DNA of 64,000 bases from Novosphingobium sp. RL4 (GTDB lineage Bacteria; Pseudomonadota; Alphaproteobacteria; Sphingomonadales; Sphingomonadaceae): NCBI RefSeq assembly GCF_035658495.1, contig NZ_CP141945.1, positions 955,501 through 1,019,500 on the forward strand, read 5' to 3'. The notes below the pieces were generated by a model. That model worked only from the letters and a program-made list of their open reading frames with translations. It made no database searches and was not told the DNA's origin. How positions within the stretch are numbered: position 1 is the first letter of the stretch; every line of letters starts with the position of its first letter. This document shows positions 1-8,143 of the stretch, in pieces. The position numbers were made by a program, and so were the translations under genes.

Positions 1-1
1 C

Positions 2-190
2 CTCGGCCAGATGATCGGCAGCCCGCAAGCCGGCATCCGCATGCTGGGACAGCAGATTCAGGGACAAGCCCTCGTCATGACCTACAACGACATCTTCTTC
101 GCCATGAGCATCGTGACGCTCGCGGTATTGCCGCTGGTGCTGTTCCTGCGCCCGCTGCCGCGCAACGCCGCGCTGGGGGCCATGCACTGA
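2..190 (+). CDS. C-terminal end of a DHA2-type MFS drug efflux permease (partial)
   Basis: Only the last 62 codons are present; the gene starts before the window. The peptide has a hydrophobic final membrane segment (IFFAMSIVTLAVLPLVLFL) preceded by a loop ending in QGQALVMTYND, a pattern typical of the end of EmrB/QacA-type 14-helix inner-membrane permeases. The stop codon overlaps the ATG of the next gene, an outer-membrane efflux channel, which supports a tripartite EmrAB-TolC-like pump operon. The family call comes from a short fragment plus context. Confidence 0.7.
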   Translation, partial: LGQMIGSPQAGIRMLGQQIQGQALVMTYNDIFFAMSIVTLAVLPLVLFLRPLPRNAALGAMH

Positions 191-1647
191 TGCGCGCCGC
201 GCCCCTGCTCCTCGCGGTCTCGCTCTCGATCCTGGCCGGTGCCTGCACCATGGGCCCCGATTATGACGGCCCCCCGGCAGTCGCCAGCGCCGCCGCCGCG
301 CGCGGCGGTTTCGTGCGCGCCGACGATCCTTCGCTGGCCGCGGGCCCCGGCCTCGCCCGCTGGTGGGAAAGCCTTGGCGACCCGGCGCTGACCGGCCTCG
401 TCGACGATGCCCTGAGCAACAGCCCCAGCATCGAGGCCGCGCAGGCCCGCATCCGGGAAGCCCGCGCCAAGCTGGAGCAGAGCCGCGCCGGGCTCTATCC
501 CTCGGTCGCCGCCAATGCGATGTACGTCCACGCCACCCTGCCCGGTTCCGGGATCGGCGGCAGTTCGTCTTCCGACGGAGCGGACGGCGAGAGTTCGGGC
601 TCATCCGCACTCAACTTCTACAATGTCGGCGCCAATGTCTCGTGGGAGCCCGACCTGTTCGGCGGCAAGCACCGCGGCGTCGAGGCAGCCCGCGCGACGC
701 TCGACCAGCGCTACGCCGACCTTGCCGATGCGCAAGTCTCGCTGAGCGCGCAAGTCGCCCAGTCCTACGTCAACTTGCGCGATGTGCAGGAACGCGCCCG
801 GCTCAACGCCCGGTCGAGCGAACTCCAGCGCCGCGCCGTGGAACTCACCCGTCAGCGCTACGCGGCCGGCACCGCATCCAGGCTTCAGGTCGAGCGGCTG
901 CAGAACCAGCTTTCCGCCACCGATGCGCAGAACGTGCCGCTCACCGCGCAGATCGCGATCTACAAGGACGCGCTTGCCGTGCTGACCGGCCGGGCGCCGG
1001 GCGAACTGGACGGCGCACTGGCGGCCGGGGCCCCGGTGCCGTTGCCGCCCGCCTCGGTTCCGATCGGCGATCCCGCCGCCCTGATCGCCCACCGCCCCGA
1101 CGTGCGTTCCGCCGAACGGGCGCTGGCGGCCGGCACCGCCCAGATCGGCGTCAAGAAGGCGCAGACGCTGCCGGGCCTCAAGTTCTCCGGCATCCTCGGC
1201 CTTGGCGGCACCGAACCGGGCGACGTGTTCGACCCCGGCAATTTCGCCGCCCTGCTGATGCCGCAGCTGAGCTGGCCCGTGCTGGACTTCGGCAAGAGCG
1301 GCAGCGCCGTGCGGGAAGCGGAAGCCCAGCGCGACGGCGCGCAGGCGCAATATCGCCAGGCCGTGCTAGAAGCCTTGCAGGATGCCGAGGACAGCCTTGC
1401 CCGTTTCGGCGCGACACGGCGCCAGCTTGCCCAGCTCACGATGGCCCAGCGCAGCGCGGCAACCGCCGCCGATCTCAATCGCCAGCGCTTCCGCGCCGGA
1501 ACCAGCAGCCTGATCGACCAGCTCGACATCGAACGGCAGGAACTGAGCGCGGCAACCTCCACCGCGCAGGCACGCGCGCAACTGACCATCGACTATATCG
1601 CGGTGCAGAAGGCGCTCGGCCTCGGCTGGAGCGACGAAAGGCGCTGA
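190..1647 (+). CDS. Outer-membrane efflux lipoprotein, NodT/OprM family
   Basis: A 485-residue protein that should form the outer-membrane channel of a tripartite efflux pump. The N terminus is a lipoprotein signal with lipobox LAGAC (Cys19), followed by the GPDYDGPP segment usual just after the lipid anchor in this family. Two outer-membrane-efflux repeats follow, rich in Ala, Gln and Arg coiled-coil helices, with the family-typical HRPDVRSAERALAAGTAQIG segment near residue 300. Length is normal. The ATG overlaps the stop of the upstream permease (TGATG), so the two are translationally coupled. The substrate cannot be read from sequence. Confidence 0.93.
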   Translation: MRAAPLLLAVSLSILAGACTMGPDYDGPPAVASAAAARGGFVRADDPSLAAGPGLARWWESLGDPALTGLVDDALSNSPSIEAAQARIREARAKLEQSRAGLYPSVAANAMYVHATLPGSGIGGSSSSDGADGESSGSSALNFYNVGANVSWEPDLFGGKHRGVEAARATLDQRYADLADAQVSLSAQVAQSYVNLRDVQERARLNARSSELQRRAVELTRQRYAAGTASRLQVERLQNQLSATDAQNVPLTAQIAIYKDALAVLTGRAPGELDGALAAGAPVPLPPASVPIGDPAALIAHRPDVRSAERALAAGTAQIGVKKAQTLPGLKFSGILGLGGTEPGDVFDPGNFAALLMPQLSWPVLDFGKSGSAVREAEAQRDGAQAQYRQAVLEALQDAEDSLARFGATRRQLAQLTMAQRSAATAADLNRQRFRAGTSSLIDQLDIERQELSAATSTAQARAQLTIDYIAVQKALGLGWSDERR

Positions 1648-1694
1648 TCCTGCGGTCTGCACCGACCCGCAGAATGGCAGTTGTGCCCACCGAT

Positions 1695-1708
1695 TGTTAG
1701 CGCTATCT
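1695..1708. promoter_or_regulatory. LacI-type operator, site A (upstream of GH43 gene)
   Basis: TGTTAGCGCTATCT, centred on the palindrome TAGCGCTA. It lies 37 bases before the GTG of the GH43 gene and matches the element found five more times in the xylan locus. The central CpG is usual for LacI-family operators. Assignment to the LacI regulator at 20056-21114 is inference. Confidence 0.7.
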
Positions 1709-1744
1709 TTCCCGGATAAGGTTCATACCGACCGGGAGATTGAT

Positions 1745-2857
1745 GTGTCGAGGCGAATTTACGCAGCCCTTGCGGCAACCGCTTTCTGCGGCCTGATGGC
1801 AGCCTGCAACGGCACCGGCGGCGCCCCCGAAGCCACGGCTTCCGCCGACGCCACCGAAGCGGACGCCGCTTCGGGCAAGAAGTACCTTTCGCAGCCGCTC
1901 GTCAGCGAAATCTACACAGCCGACCCCTCGGCCCACGTGTGGAACGACAAGTTCTACATCTATCCCAGCCATGACATCGACGGCCCCACGCCCGAGGACG
2001 ACCTTGGCAGCCATTTCGAAATGCGCGACTATCACGTGCTGTCGATGGACAACGTGGGCGGCAAGGTCACCATCGGCCCCGTCGCGCTGGACGTGAAGCA
2101 GGTACCCTGGGCCGACAAGCAGATGTGGGCGCCCGATGCCGCCTTCAAGAATGGCACTTACTACCTCTACTTCCCGGCCAAGGACAAGCAGGGCGCCTTC
2201 CGCATCGGCGTGGCCACTTCCACGGACCCGATGGGCCCGTTCAAGCCGCAGCCCCTGCCGATCAAGGGCAGCTATTCGATCGACCCCGCGGTCTTCACGG
2301 ACACGGACGGCCAGAGCTACATGTACTTCGGCGGCATCTGGGGCGGGCAGCTTCAGCGCAACCAGGGCGGCAAGTACGATCCCGATGGCTCGAAGACCGA
2401 TCTCCAGGCGGACGACAAGCCCGCCCTGCTCCCGCGCGTGGCGCGCATGAGCGGCGATATGCTGGAGTTCGCCGAAGCCCCGCGCGAAGTGAAGATCGTG
2501 GACGAGAAGGGCAAGCTCCTGCTCGGCGGCGACCATGACCGGCGCTTCTTCGAAGCCGCGTGGATGCACAAGTACAAGGGCAAGTACTACTTCAGCTACT
2601 CGACCGGCGACACCCATTACCTTGCCTATGGCATCGGCGATTCCCCTTACGGTCCCTTCACTTACAAGGGCCGCATCCTGGAGCCGGTGGAAGGCTGGAC
2701 CACGCACCACTCGATCGTCGAGAAGGACGGCAAGTGGTGGCTGTTCTACGCCGACAGCCAGCTTTCCGGCCAGACGCGCCTGCGCAACGTGAAGGTGACC
2801 GAACTGCACTACAACGAAGACGGCACGATCAGGACGATCGATCCGTTCGTTCGCTAA
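1745..2857 (+). CDS. GH43-family glycosidase lipoprotein, probable beta-xylosidase/alpha-L-arabinofuranosidase
   Basis: A predicted lipoprotein of 370 residues (lipobox LMAAC) with a five-bladed beta-propeller GH43 catalytic domain. The three family acids are visible: Asp60 in ADPSAHVW (base), Asp180 in SIDPAVF (pKa modulator) and Glu270 in RFFEAAW (acid). GTG at 1745 was chosen because GGGAG lies six bases upstream; an upstream in-frame start at 1694 would put the operator inside the gene and hide the signal peptide. The gene follows a LacI-type operator and is followed closely by a deacetylase gene, which fits trimming of xylo- or arabinoxylo-oligosaccharides. Exact specificity is not readable. 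Confidence 0.88.
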   Translation: MSRRIYAALAATAFCGLMAACNGTGGAPEATASADATEADAASGKKYLSQPLVSEIYTADPSAHVWNDKFYIYPSHDIDGPTPEDDLGSHFEMRDYHVLSMDNVGGKVTIGPVALDVKQVPWADKQMWAPDAAFKNGTYYLYFPAKDKQGAFRIGVATSTDPMGPFKPQPLPIKGSYSIDPAVFTDTDGQSYMYFGGIWGGQLQRNQGGKYDPDGSKTDLQADDKPALLPRVARMSGDMLEFAEAPREVKIVDEKGKLLLGGDHDRRFFEAAWMHKYKGKYYFSYSTGDTHYLAYGIGDSPYGPFTYKGRILEPVEGWTTHHSIVEKDGKWWLFYADSQLSGQTRLRNVKVTELHYNEDGTIRTIDPFVR

Positions 2858-2880
2858 GGCCGGGTTCGGTGGGGACGGCC

Positions 2881-3783
2881 GTGAAGCCTGCGCGCCTGCT
2901 GGTGGCGGCGTTGCTGGCCGCCGTCCCCCTTTCCGCACAGGCGGCACCGGCACCGCCGCCGCCGCAGATCGCGCTGACGTTCGACGACCTGCCGCTGCAT
3001 ACGCCCTACCCTTCGGGCGAAACGCCGGTCTCGGTCGTCGATGCGATCGTGGCGGCGCTGAAGCAGGCCCGCGCGCCTGCATTCGGCTTCGTGAATGCGG
3101 GCAAGGGCGCGCCGGGCGAGCTTGATGCCGTACTGGCCCGCTGGCGCGCGGCGGGCCTGCCTTTCGGCAATCACGGCTACGCTCACAGCAATCTCGACAA
3201 GGTCGGCGCGGCGCAGTTCGTGGCCGAGATCGACCGCAACGAAGCCGTTCTGGCGCCGCTCGGCATGAAGCGCTGGCTGCGCTATCCATATCTCGCCGAA
3301 GGCCAGGACCCGGCCGAGCGAGACGCCGTGCGCCAGGCACTGGCGCAGCGGCACTATCGCATCGCCGGGGTCAGCCTTTCCTTTGACGACTGGGCGTGGA
3401 ACGCGCCTTACGCCCGCTGCATCGCGCAGGGGAACGCAGCAGCGGTCGCCGATCTCGAAACCCGCTATCTCGCCGCCGCCCGCCGCGATGCGCAAGCGGC
3501 GCGGGCTGCCTCAAAAAGCCGGTTCGGACGCGACGTGCCTTATGTCCTGCTGCTTCACGTCGGCGCCTTCGATGCGCGGATGATGCCGCGGCTGCTGTCG
3601 CTCTACCGGGACATGGGCTTCCGGTTCGTCACGCTCGAGCACGCGCAGCGCGACGGTTTCTATGCCGCCACCGATCCGGCCATACCCGGCCCGACGCCCG
3701 CCTTGCTGAGGGCTGCGCCGCTCGAACGTCCGGGCGACGAGGTCTGCCCCGCCTCCCTTAACGCAGCAGTTCCAGCGCAATAG
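2881..3783 (+). CDS. Secreted polysaccharide deacetylase (NodB/CE4-like)
   Basis: 300 residues from GTG at 2881, which is preceded by GGGGA. A Sec signal peptide (ARLLVAALLAAVPLSAQA) leads into a NodB-homology domain. Motif 1 is TFDD; motif 2 is the metal-binding H-x-x-x-H of NHGYAHS; motif 3 is RYPYL. The C-terminal half is less typical. Only 23 bases separate it from the GH43 gene, so the two are probably cotranscribed. In a xylan locus, removal of O-acetyl groups from xylo-oligosaccharides is a reasonable role, but peptidoglycan or chitin substrates are not excluded. The 3' end overlaps the convergent esterase gene by 26 bases. Confidence 0.8.
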   Translation: MKPARLLVAALLAAVPLSAQAAPAPPPPQIALTFDDLPLHTPYPSGETPVSVVDAIVAALKQARAPAFGFVNAGKGAPGELDAVLARWRAAGLPFGNHGYAHSNLDKVGAAQFVAEIDRNEAVLAPLGMKRWLRYPYLAEGQDPAERDAVRQALAQRHYRIAGVSLSFDDWAWNAPYARCIAQGNAAAVADLETRYLAAARRDAQAARAASKSRFGRDVPYVLLLHVGAFDARMMPRLLSLYRDMGFRFVTLEHAQRDGFYAATDPAIPGPTPALLRAAPLERPGDEVCPASLNAAVPAQ

Positions 3784-4978
3784 CATCGCCCATGGCCTTG
3801 TAGCCCGCAGGGTTCGGGTGAAGCGCATCGCCCACATCGTAAGCGGGATTGAGCCGGTCCGGCCGCGCAGGGTCACGCATGACCTTGTCGAAATCGATCA
3901 CGCCATCGAAGTTTCCGGGCGCGCGTATCCACGCATTGAGCGCCTGCCGGTCCGCTTCGTTGGCGGCATCGGGATGGTAGAACTCGGTCCCCATGTCGGG
4001 AAGCAGCGTCGCCCCGTAGACCTTGATGCCGTGCGCGCGAGCGCGGGCGACGATCTGGGCATAGGCGCCGGTAACCTGCTCGACCATGGCGGCATGTTCT
4101 TCGGCGCTCACCGGCTTGAGCCGGGTGAGGTTGCCAAGGTCGTTGATGCCTTCCAGCAGGATCAGATGCGTGACCCCGGGCAGCGCCAGCACGTCGCGGT
4201 CGAGCCGGGCCATGGCATTGGGCCCCAGCCCGTCCAGCAGCACACGGTTGCCGCCGATACCCTGGTTGATGACCGCCTTCCCGCCGCGAAGACGGCGCGC
4301 CAGCACGTCGGTCCAGCGGTCGTTGCCGTTGGTCGTGGTACCGCGCCCGTCCGTGATGGAATCGCCCAGCGCCACCACCGCCCCGGCCTTGCAGGCGCGC
4401 GCCTCAAGGCCGGACAGCATGAACCAGTGATCGACGGGATGGGCCGAGGGCAGGTCCGTTTCGGCAACGTGATCGCCCGCCAGCCAATAGGATGTCGTGC
4501 GCGAACCCGGATGCGAGGTCTGCCGTCCGGGCACCTCTGCCAGGTGGATCGAGACGGCAAGATCCTCGAACGCGCTGACCGGCATGTCCACCGGATCGGA
4601 TAGCCAGTCCGCCCCCGGCGGGATCACCACGCGGGGCTTGCCGGAAAAGCGCAGCGCGGTGACCGTGCGCGCATTGACGGCTGCCTTGCCGGATTGCACC
4701 GCGCGGGCCAGCGTTGCCGCCTCGATCGTCAGCGGCCGGTCGCCGAAGGCGTTGGAGAAGCGCACCCGTACCGCGCTGCCGCCGATAGAGGGGCGCACGG
4801 TCTGGCGCAGCGTCACGTTGCGCAGGGCTTCTGCCGGCAGCGCATTGTCGGCGCCCGGCTCCATCTGCGAGGAACCCCACGCGGCGACCCATGGGCACGG
4901 CGCCGCCACGGCGGGCGAGGCGATCCCCGCTCCGAGCAGCGCGGCAGTCAGGACAAGGCGGCGGTACGTCGTCAACAT
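3758..4978 (-). CDS. Secreted SGNH/GDSL hydrolase, probable carbohydrate esterase
   Basis: A 406-residue protein with a Sec signal (TAALLGAGIASPAVA). The SGNH blocks are in order: GDSITDG (block I, nucleophile Ser), GIGGNR (block II), EGINDLG (block III) and DALHPNPAGY (block V, catalytic Asp-His). An extra N-terminal region of about 190 residues before block I matches the two-part layout of secreted esterases found with hemicellulose genes. ATG 4978 is preceded by GAGG at eight bases. It lies downstream of the TBDR on the same strand but after a strong terminator, so expression may be separate. Deacetylation of xylan or of glucuronoyl esters is inferred from context. Confidence 0.85.
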   Translation of the reverse strand: MLTTYRRLVLTAALLGAGIASPAVAAPCPWVAAWGSSQMEPGADNALPAEALRNVTLRQTVRPSIGGSAVRVRFSNAFGDRPLTIEAATLARAVQSGKAAVNARTVTALRFSGKPRVVIPPGADWLSDPVDMPVSAFEDLAVSIHLAEVPGRQTSHPGSRTTSYWLAGDHVAETDLPSAHPVDHWFMLSGLEARACKAGAVVALGDSITDGRGTTTNGNDRWTDVLARRLRGGKAVINQGIGGNRVLLDGLGPNAMARLDRDVLALPGVTHLILLEGINDLGNLTRLKPVSAEEHAAMVEQVTGAYAQIVARARAHGIKVYGATLLPDMGTEFYHPDAANEADRQALNAWIRAPGNFDGVIDFDKVMRDPARPDRLNPAYDVGDALHPNPAGYKAMGDAIALELLR

Positions 4979-4990
4979 CGCGTGACCCTC

Positions 4991-5032
4991 AAAAGAAATG
5001 AGCCGGCGCCCAGGGATTGGGGACGCCGGCTC
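4991..5032 (-). terminator. Intrinsic terminator after the xylan-locus TBDR
   Basis: Read on the minus strand, GAGCCGGCG and CGCCGGCTC form a perfect 9-bp stem around a 15-base loop, followed by ATTTCTTTT. It lies 38 bases past the TBDR stop codon. Confidence 0.85.
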
Positions 5033-5069
5033 GCAGTTTTCAGGGAGGAGGAGTTCCCTGCAAGAACAA

Positions 5070-8009
5070 TCAGAAGTTGGCGCGGATACCCACCAGGACC
5101 TGACGGCCCGGATAGTAGACCGAATAGGCCGCGTTCGTGTATTCGAAGGTCGTGCGGATCGGCTCGTTGGTGATGTTCAGCACGTCGAGCGTCAGGCGCA
5201 TGGCATCGTTCAGGAAGGGCAGCTGATAGCCGGCCGAAAGGTCGAGCTGGCCGCGCGCATCCGAACGCAGCGCTGCGCCCTGGATGTTGTTCTGCGGGCC
5301 GTTCACGGCGATCGACTTGTCGTTCCAGACGTAGTTCAGGCTGACCGACAGGCCGTGGTTCTCGTAGAAGCCCTGGAGGTTGTACGAATACTTCGAAACG
5401 CCGGTGGCGACGAGGCCCGAGGAGGAGGACTGGTCGAGGTAGGTGCCGTTGGCCGAGAAGCCCAGGCCCTGGAAGAGGAAGTCCAGCGGCTGCACCCAGG
5501 TCGCCTCGATGCCCTTGATCCGCAGGTCCGACAGGTTGACCGGACGGTTCACGGTGATCGGCAGGTTGTTGATCGCCACGCCCGAGGCGGCGGCGCGGTT
5601 GCGCAGCGCATCCTGCTGGGTGGACAGCAGGCTGTCGAACGGAATGTTGAGCGAACCGAAGGTGGCGCTCGTCACCTGCGTCTCGGTGAAGCCCTTGATG
5701 TTCTTCATGAAGGCCGAAAGACCGACATAACCGATGCCGCCGGTGTAGATTTCACCGCCGAGATCGTAGTTGTCCGAGGTGTAGGGCGTCAGGTCCGGGT
5801 TGCCCGCGGTCGCCACCAGCGCCGAAGGGTCGGAGAAGGTGATGCCCGGCAGGATCTGGCCCGCGTCCGGACGGGTCATGGTGCGCGAGGCGGACGCGCG
5901 CAGCTTGACGTTGTCCATCAGGTCGTAGGTCAGGTTGATCGAGGGCAGGAAGTTGTCGTAGTTCGACTTCGCCGTGATATCGACGATGGTGGTGCCGACC
6001 TGGCTCGGCCCGACGACGACCTGGCGGGTGTGGGCATAGCGCATGCCCGCATTGGCGTGCAGGTCGCGGCCGAACAGCTGGGTCACGCCGTTCAGCTCGA
6101 AGTAGGCGCCGAACACTTCCTCGTCCATGTCGCCGGTCGCGCCGCCGGTCACCGCGCCGCGTGCTTCGGGCGCGCTGTCGCGGTAGCTGGCATAGTTGGT
6201 GGCGGCCTTCAGGGCGTCGAAGTCCGGCACGACGAAGGCGTTGTAGCCTACGCTGCCGCTGGCGAGGTGGCCGAAGTTGCTGACCGGGAACTGCTTCAGG
6301 TACTGCGCGATCGACGAGGTGGGAACCGAGCCGGTGGCGCCGGTGCAGCCCGTGCCGCAGACCGAAAGCTGGTAGGCGCTGCTGTTGTCGTAAGCGCGGA
6401 TCGAACGCTCGGCGCGGTCATAGGCGCCGCCGAACTTCACGCTGAACTGATCGTCGCCGATCGTGGTGTCGAGGTGCGCGCCCTTGGTGTCGGTGCTGCG
6501 ACGCACGAGCTGGATGTTCTGGCGATACCACTGCCAGCCGAGGTTCGGGTCGTTGAGATCGACATTGGTGGTGATGAGCGGGCGGTTCGAGGCGCCGGTG
6601 TTGTCATAGTAGACGTCCACGCCCGAATTCGGCGCGGTCTGGAAGGCGAAGGTCGGCTGTTCGCGGAAGAACGAGCTCTTCGACCAGTTGGCGCTCGCCT
6701 CCACCTTCACGGTGTCGGAAGGCTGCCAGGTCACGCTCGGGTTGATGTTCCAGAACTTGGTGGTCTGCTTGAACAGGCTGGCTTCGAGGAAGAACGACGA
6801 GTTCGCGAAAGTGCCGCTGGTGACGACGTTGTTTTCGTCCACCGTAAGGTCGATCGGGATCATGCCGCCGGTCGCCTGCGCGCCGGTGCCCGGGCCCGAG
6901 TTGCGGACCTGCCAGTTCATGTTGACCTTGGTGTAGTCACGCTTGGACCTGGCCCAGATGCCGTCGAGCGCGAAGTGCAGCTCGTCGCTGGGGCGCCATT
7001 CGAGCGAGGCCAGCGCCGAGATGCGCGAGCGGTTGCCGGTGGTCAGGCTGTTGCGGCCGAGGCGCGGTAGCAGCGCGGTGCTGAGCTGGCTGGCGGTGAG
7101 GCCCGAAGTCTCGACGACATCGACCGGCTGGCCGGCGACGAGGCCGTGACCGGCATTGGCCGGGACGACCGAGGCCCAGTTCCAGTTGTTGTTGCCGGCA
7201 TCGGTGCAGTCCGTACCGCAGGGCAGGTTGCCGTCGCCCCAGCCCACGGTCTCGAAACCGTCGACCCGGGTCTTGGTCTTCACGCCGGCCACGCCGACGA
7301 GGATGCCGAAGGTATCCGTGGTGTGGCTGGCGACGAGCGCGCCGCGCGGGCTGATCTTGCCGTTGCTGTCGGTGTACTGGCCCTGCGCCACGGCGGTGAT
7401 GTGGGTGCCTTCCTTGTCGAAGGGACGGGCGTTGCGCAGGTTGACGGTGCCGGCGATGCCGCCTTCGAGGGTCGAGGGCGTCGGGCTCTTGGCAAGGTCG
7501 AGGCGGGTGAAGAGTTCCGAGGGGAAGAAGTCGAGGTCGACTTCACGGTTGGCGCTGCCGCCGTTGGTGCCGCCGTCCGACGCCACCTGGAGCTGCGAAC
7601 CGTTCAGCAGGACGCGGGTGAAGCTCGGGCCGAGACCGCGAATGGCAACCTGCGTGCCTTCGCCGTTTATATCGCGGTTGAGGCGCACGCCGGGCATGCG
7701 GTTCAGCGTTTCGGCAAGGTTGGTGGCGGGCAGCTTGCCGATGTCCTCGGCGAAGATGGAATCGCCGAAGGTCACGGCTTCCCGCTTGGCATTGGTGGCG
7801 CTGGCCAGCGAGGCGCGGATGCCGGTGACGATGATGTCCTCGGTCGTCGGCTCGTCCTGCGGTGCGGGCGCGGGGGCGGCCGGATCGGTTGCGGTGGTCG
7901 TCGCCGGGGCGGCGGCCGTGTCCTGCGCATAGGCGGACGGAACGACGAAGCCCTGGAGCGCGGCAGCACTCAGAAGAACGGCACGAACGGAAATCAGGTT
8001 GGATCGCAT
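5070..8009 (-). CDS. TonB-dependent outer-membrane receptor, probably for xylo-oligosaccharides
   Basis: 979 residues from ATG 8009, preceded by GGGAGGGG; the open frame continues upstream but that part is not signal-like. A Sec signal ending SAYAQ leads to a linker, the TonB box EDIIVTG, a plug domain (DIGKLPATNLAETLNRMPGV, then IRGLG and VLLNG) and a 22-strand beta-barrel ending in the aromatic-terminal GIRANF. It belongs to the Caulobacter/Xanthomonas carbohydrate TBDR group. Two copies of the LacI-type operator lie just upstream. Neighbouring GH35-like, GH3, GH67 and uronate genes suggest aldouronate or xylo-oligosaccharide import across the outer membrane; the ligand is inferred. Confidence 0.92.
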   Translation of the reverse strand: MRSNLISVRAVLLSAAALQGFVVPSAYAQDTAAAPATTTATDPAAPAPAPQDEPTTEDIIVTGIRASLASATNAKREAVTFGDSIFAEDIGKLPATNLAETLNRMPGVRLNRDINGEGTQVAIRGLGPSFTRVLLNGSQLQVASDGGTNGGSANREVDLDFFPSELFTRLDLAKSPTPSTLEGGIAGTVNLRNARPFDKEGTHITAVAQGQYTDSNGKISPRGALVASHTTDTFGILVGVAGVKTKTRVDGFETVGWGDGNLPCGTDCTDAGNNNWNWASVVPANAGHGLVAGQPVDVVETSGLTASQLSTALLPRLGRNSLTTGNRSRISALASLEWRPSDELHFALDGIWARSKRDYTKVNMNWQVRNSGPGTGAQATGGMIPIDLTVDENNVVTSGTFANSSFFLEASLFKQTTKFWNINPSVTWQPSDTVKVEASANWSKSSFFREQPTFAFQTAPNSGVDVYYDNTGASNRPLITTNVDLNDPNLGWQWYRQNIQLVRRSTDTKGAHLDTTIGDDQFSVKFGGAYDRAERSIRAYDNSSAYQLSVCGTGCTGATGSVPTSSIAQYLKQFPVSNFGHLASGSVGYNAFVVPDFDALKAATNYASYRDSAPEARGAVTGGATGDMDEEVFGAYFELNGVTQLFGRDLHANAGMRYAHTRQVVVGPSQVGTTIVDITAKSNYDNFLPSINLTYDLMDNVKLRASASRTMTRPDAGQILPGITFSDPSALVATAGNPDLTPYTSDNYDLGGEIYTGGIGYVGLSAFMKNIKGFTETQVTSATFGSLNIPFDSLLSTQQDALRNRAAASGVAINNLPITVNRPVNLSDLRIKGIEATWVQPLDFLFQGLGFSANGTYLDQSSSSGLVATGVSKYSYNLQGFYENHGLSVSLNYVWNDKSIAVNGPQNNIQGAALRSDARGQLDLSAGYQLPFLNDAMRLTLDVLNITNEPIRTTFEYTNAAYSVYYPGRQVLVGIRANF

Positions 8010-8071
8010 TGGATATCCCCTCCCATGTAACAAGCGTCCGCCTCGTGGCGGATCGCGGGTTGCGCCACTGC

Positions 8072-8085
8072 TGGTAGCGCTATCA
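8072..8085. promoter_or_regulatory. LacI-type operator, site B (TBDR promoter)
   Basis: TGGTAGCGCTATCA, identical in all 14 bases to the site at 17750. It lies 62 bases upstream of the TBDR start codon. Confidence 0.8.
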
Positions 8086-8128
8086 TTAATACTTACATAT
8101 GCCCGGCGCCGGAGCGCGTCAACAGTTA

Positions 8129-8142
8129 TGTTAGCGGTATCT
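8129..8142. promoter_or_regulatory. LacI-type operator, site C (TBDR promoter, distal)
   Basis: TGTTAGCGGTATCT, one step away from the consensus centre. It is 57 bp centre to centre from site B, and ends just past the stop codon of the GH35-like gene. The paired arrangement could allow cooperative or looped binding. Confidence 0.6.
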
Positions 8143-8143
8143 T

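Noticed and set aside
1650..1672. Hairpin CTGCGG/CCGCAG after the efflux channel gene as a terminator
   Set aside because: Only a 6-bp stem with an 11-base loop and no T run; too weak to call.
1694..1744. A longer GH43 protein starting at 1694
   Set aside because: It would place the LacI-type operator within the coding sequence and bury the lipoprotein signal; GTG 1745 has a clear ribosome site.
4998..7070. A 690-codon open frame antisense to the xylan TBDR, and similar long antisense frames at 8204-10237 and 29261-31693
   Set aside because: These are products of high GC content opposite real genes; their sequences are low-complexity and match no family.
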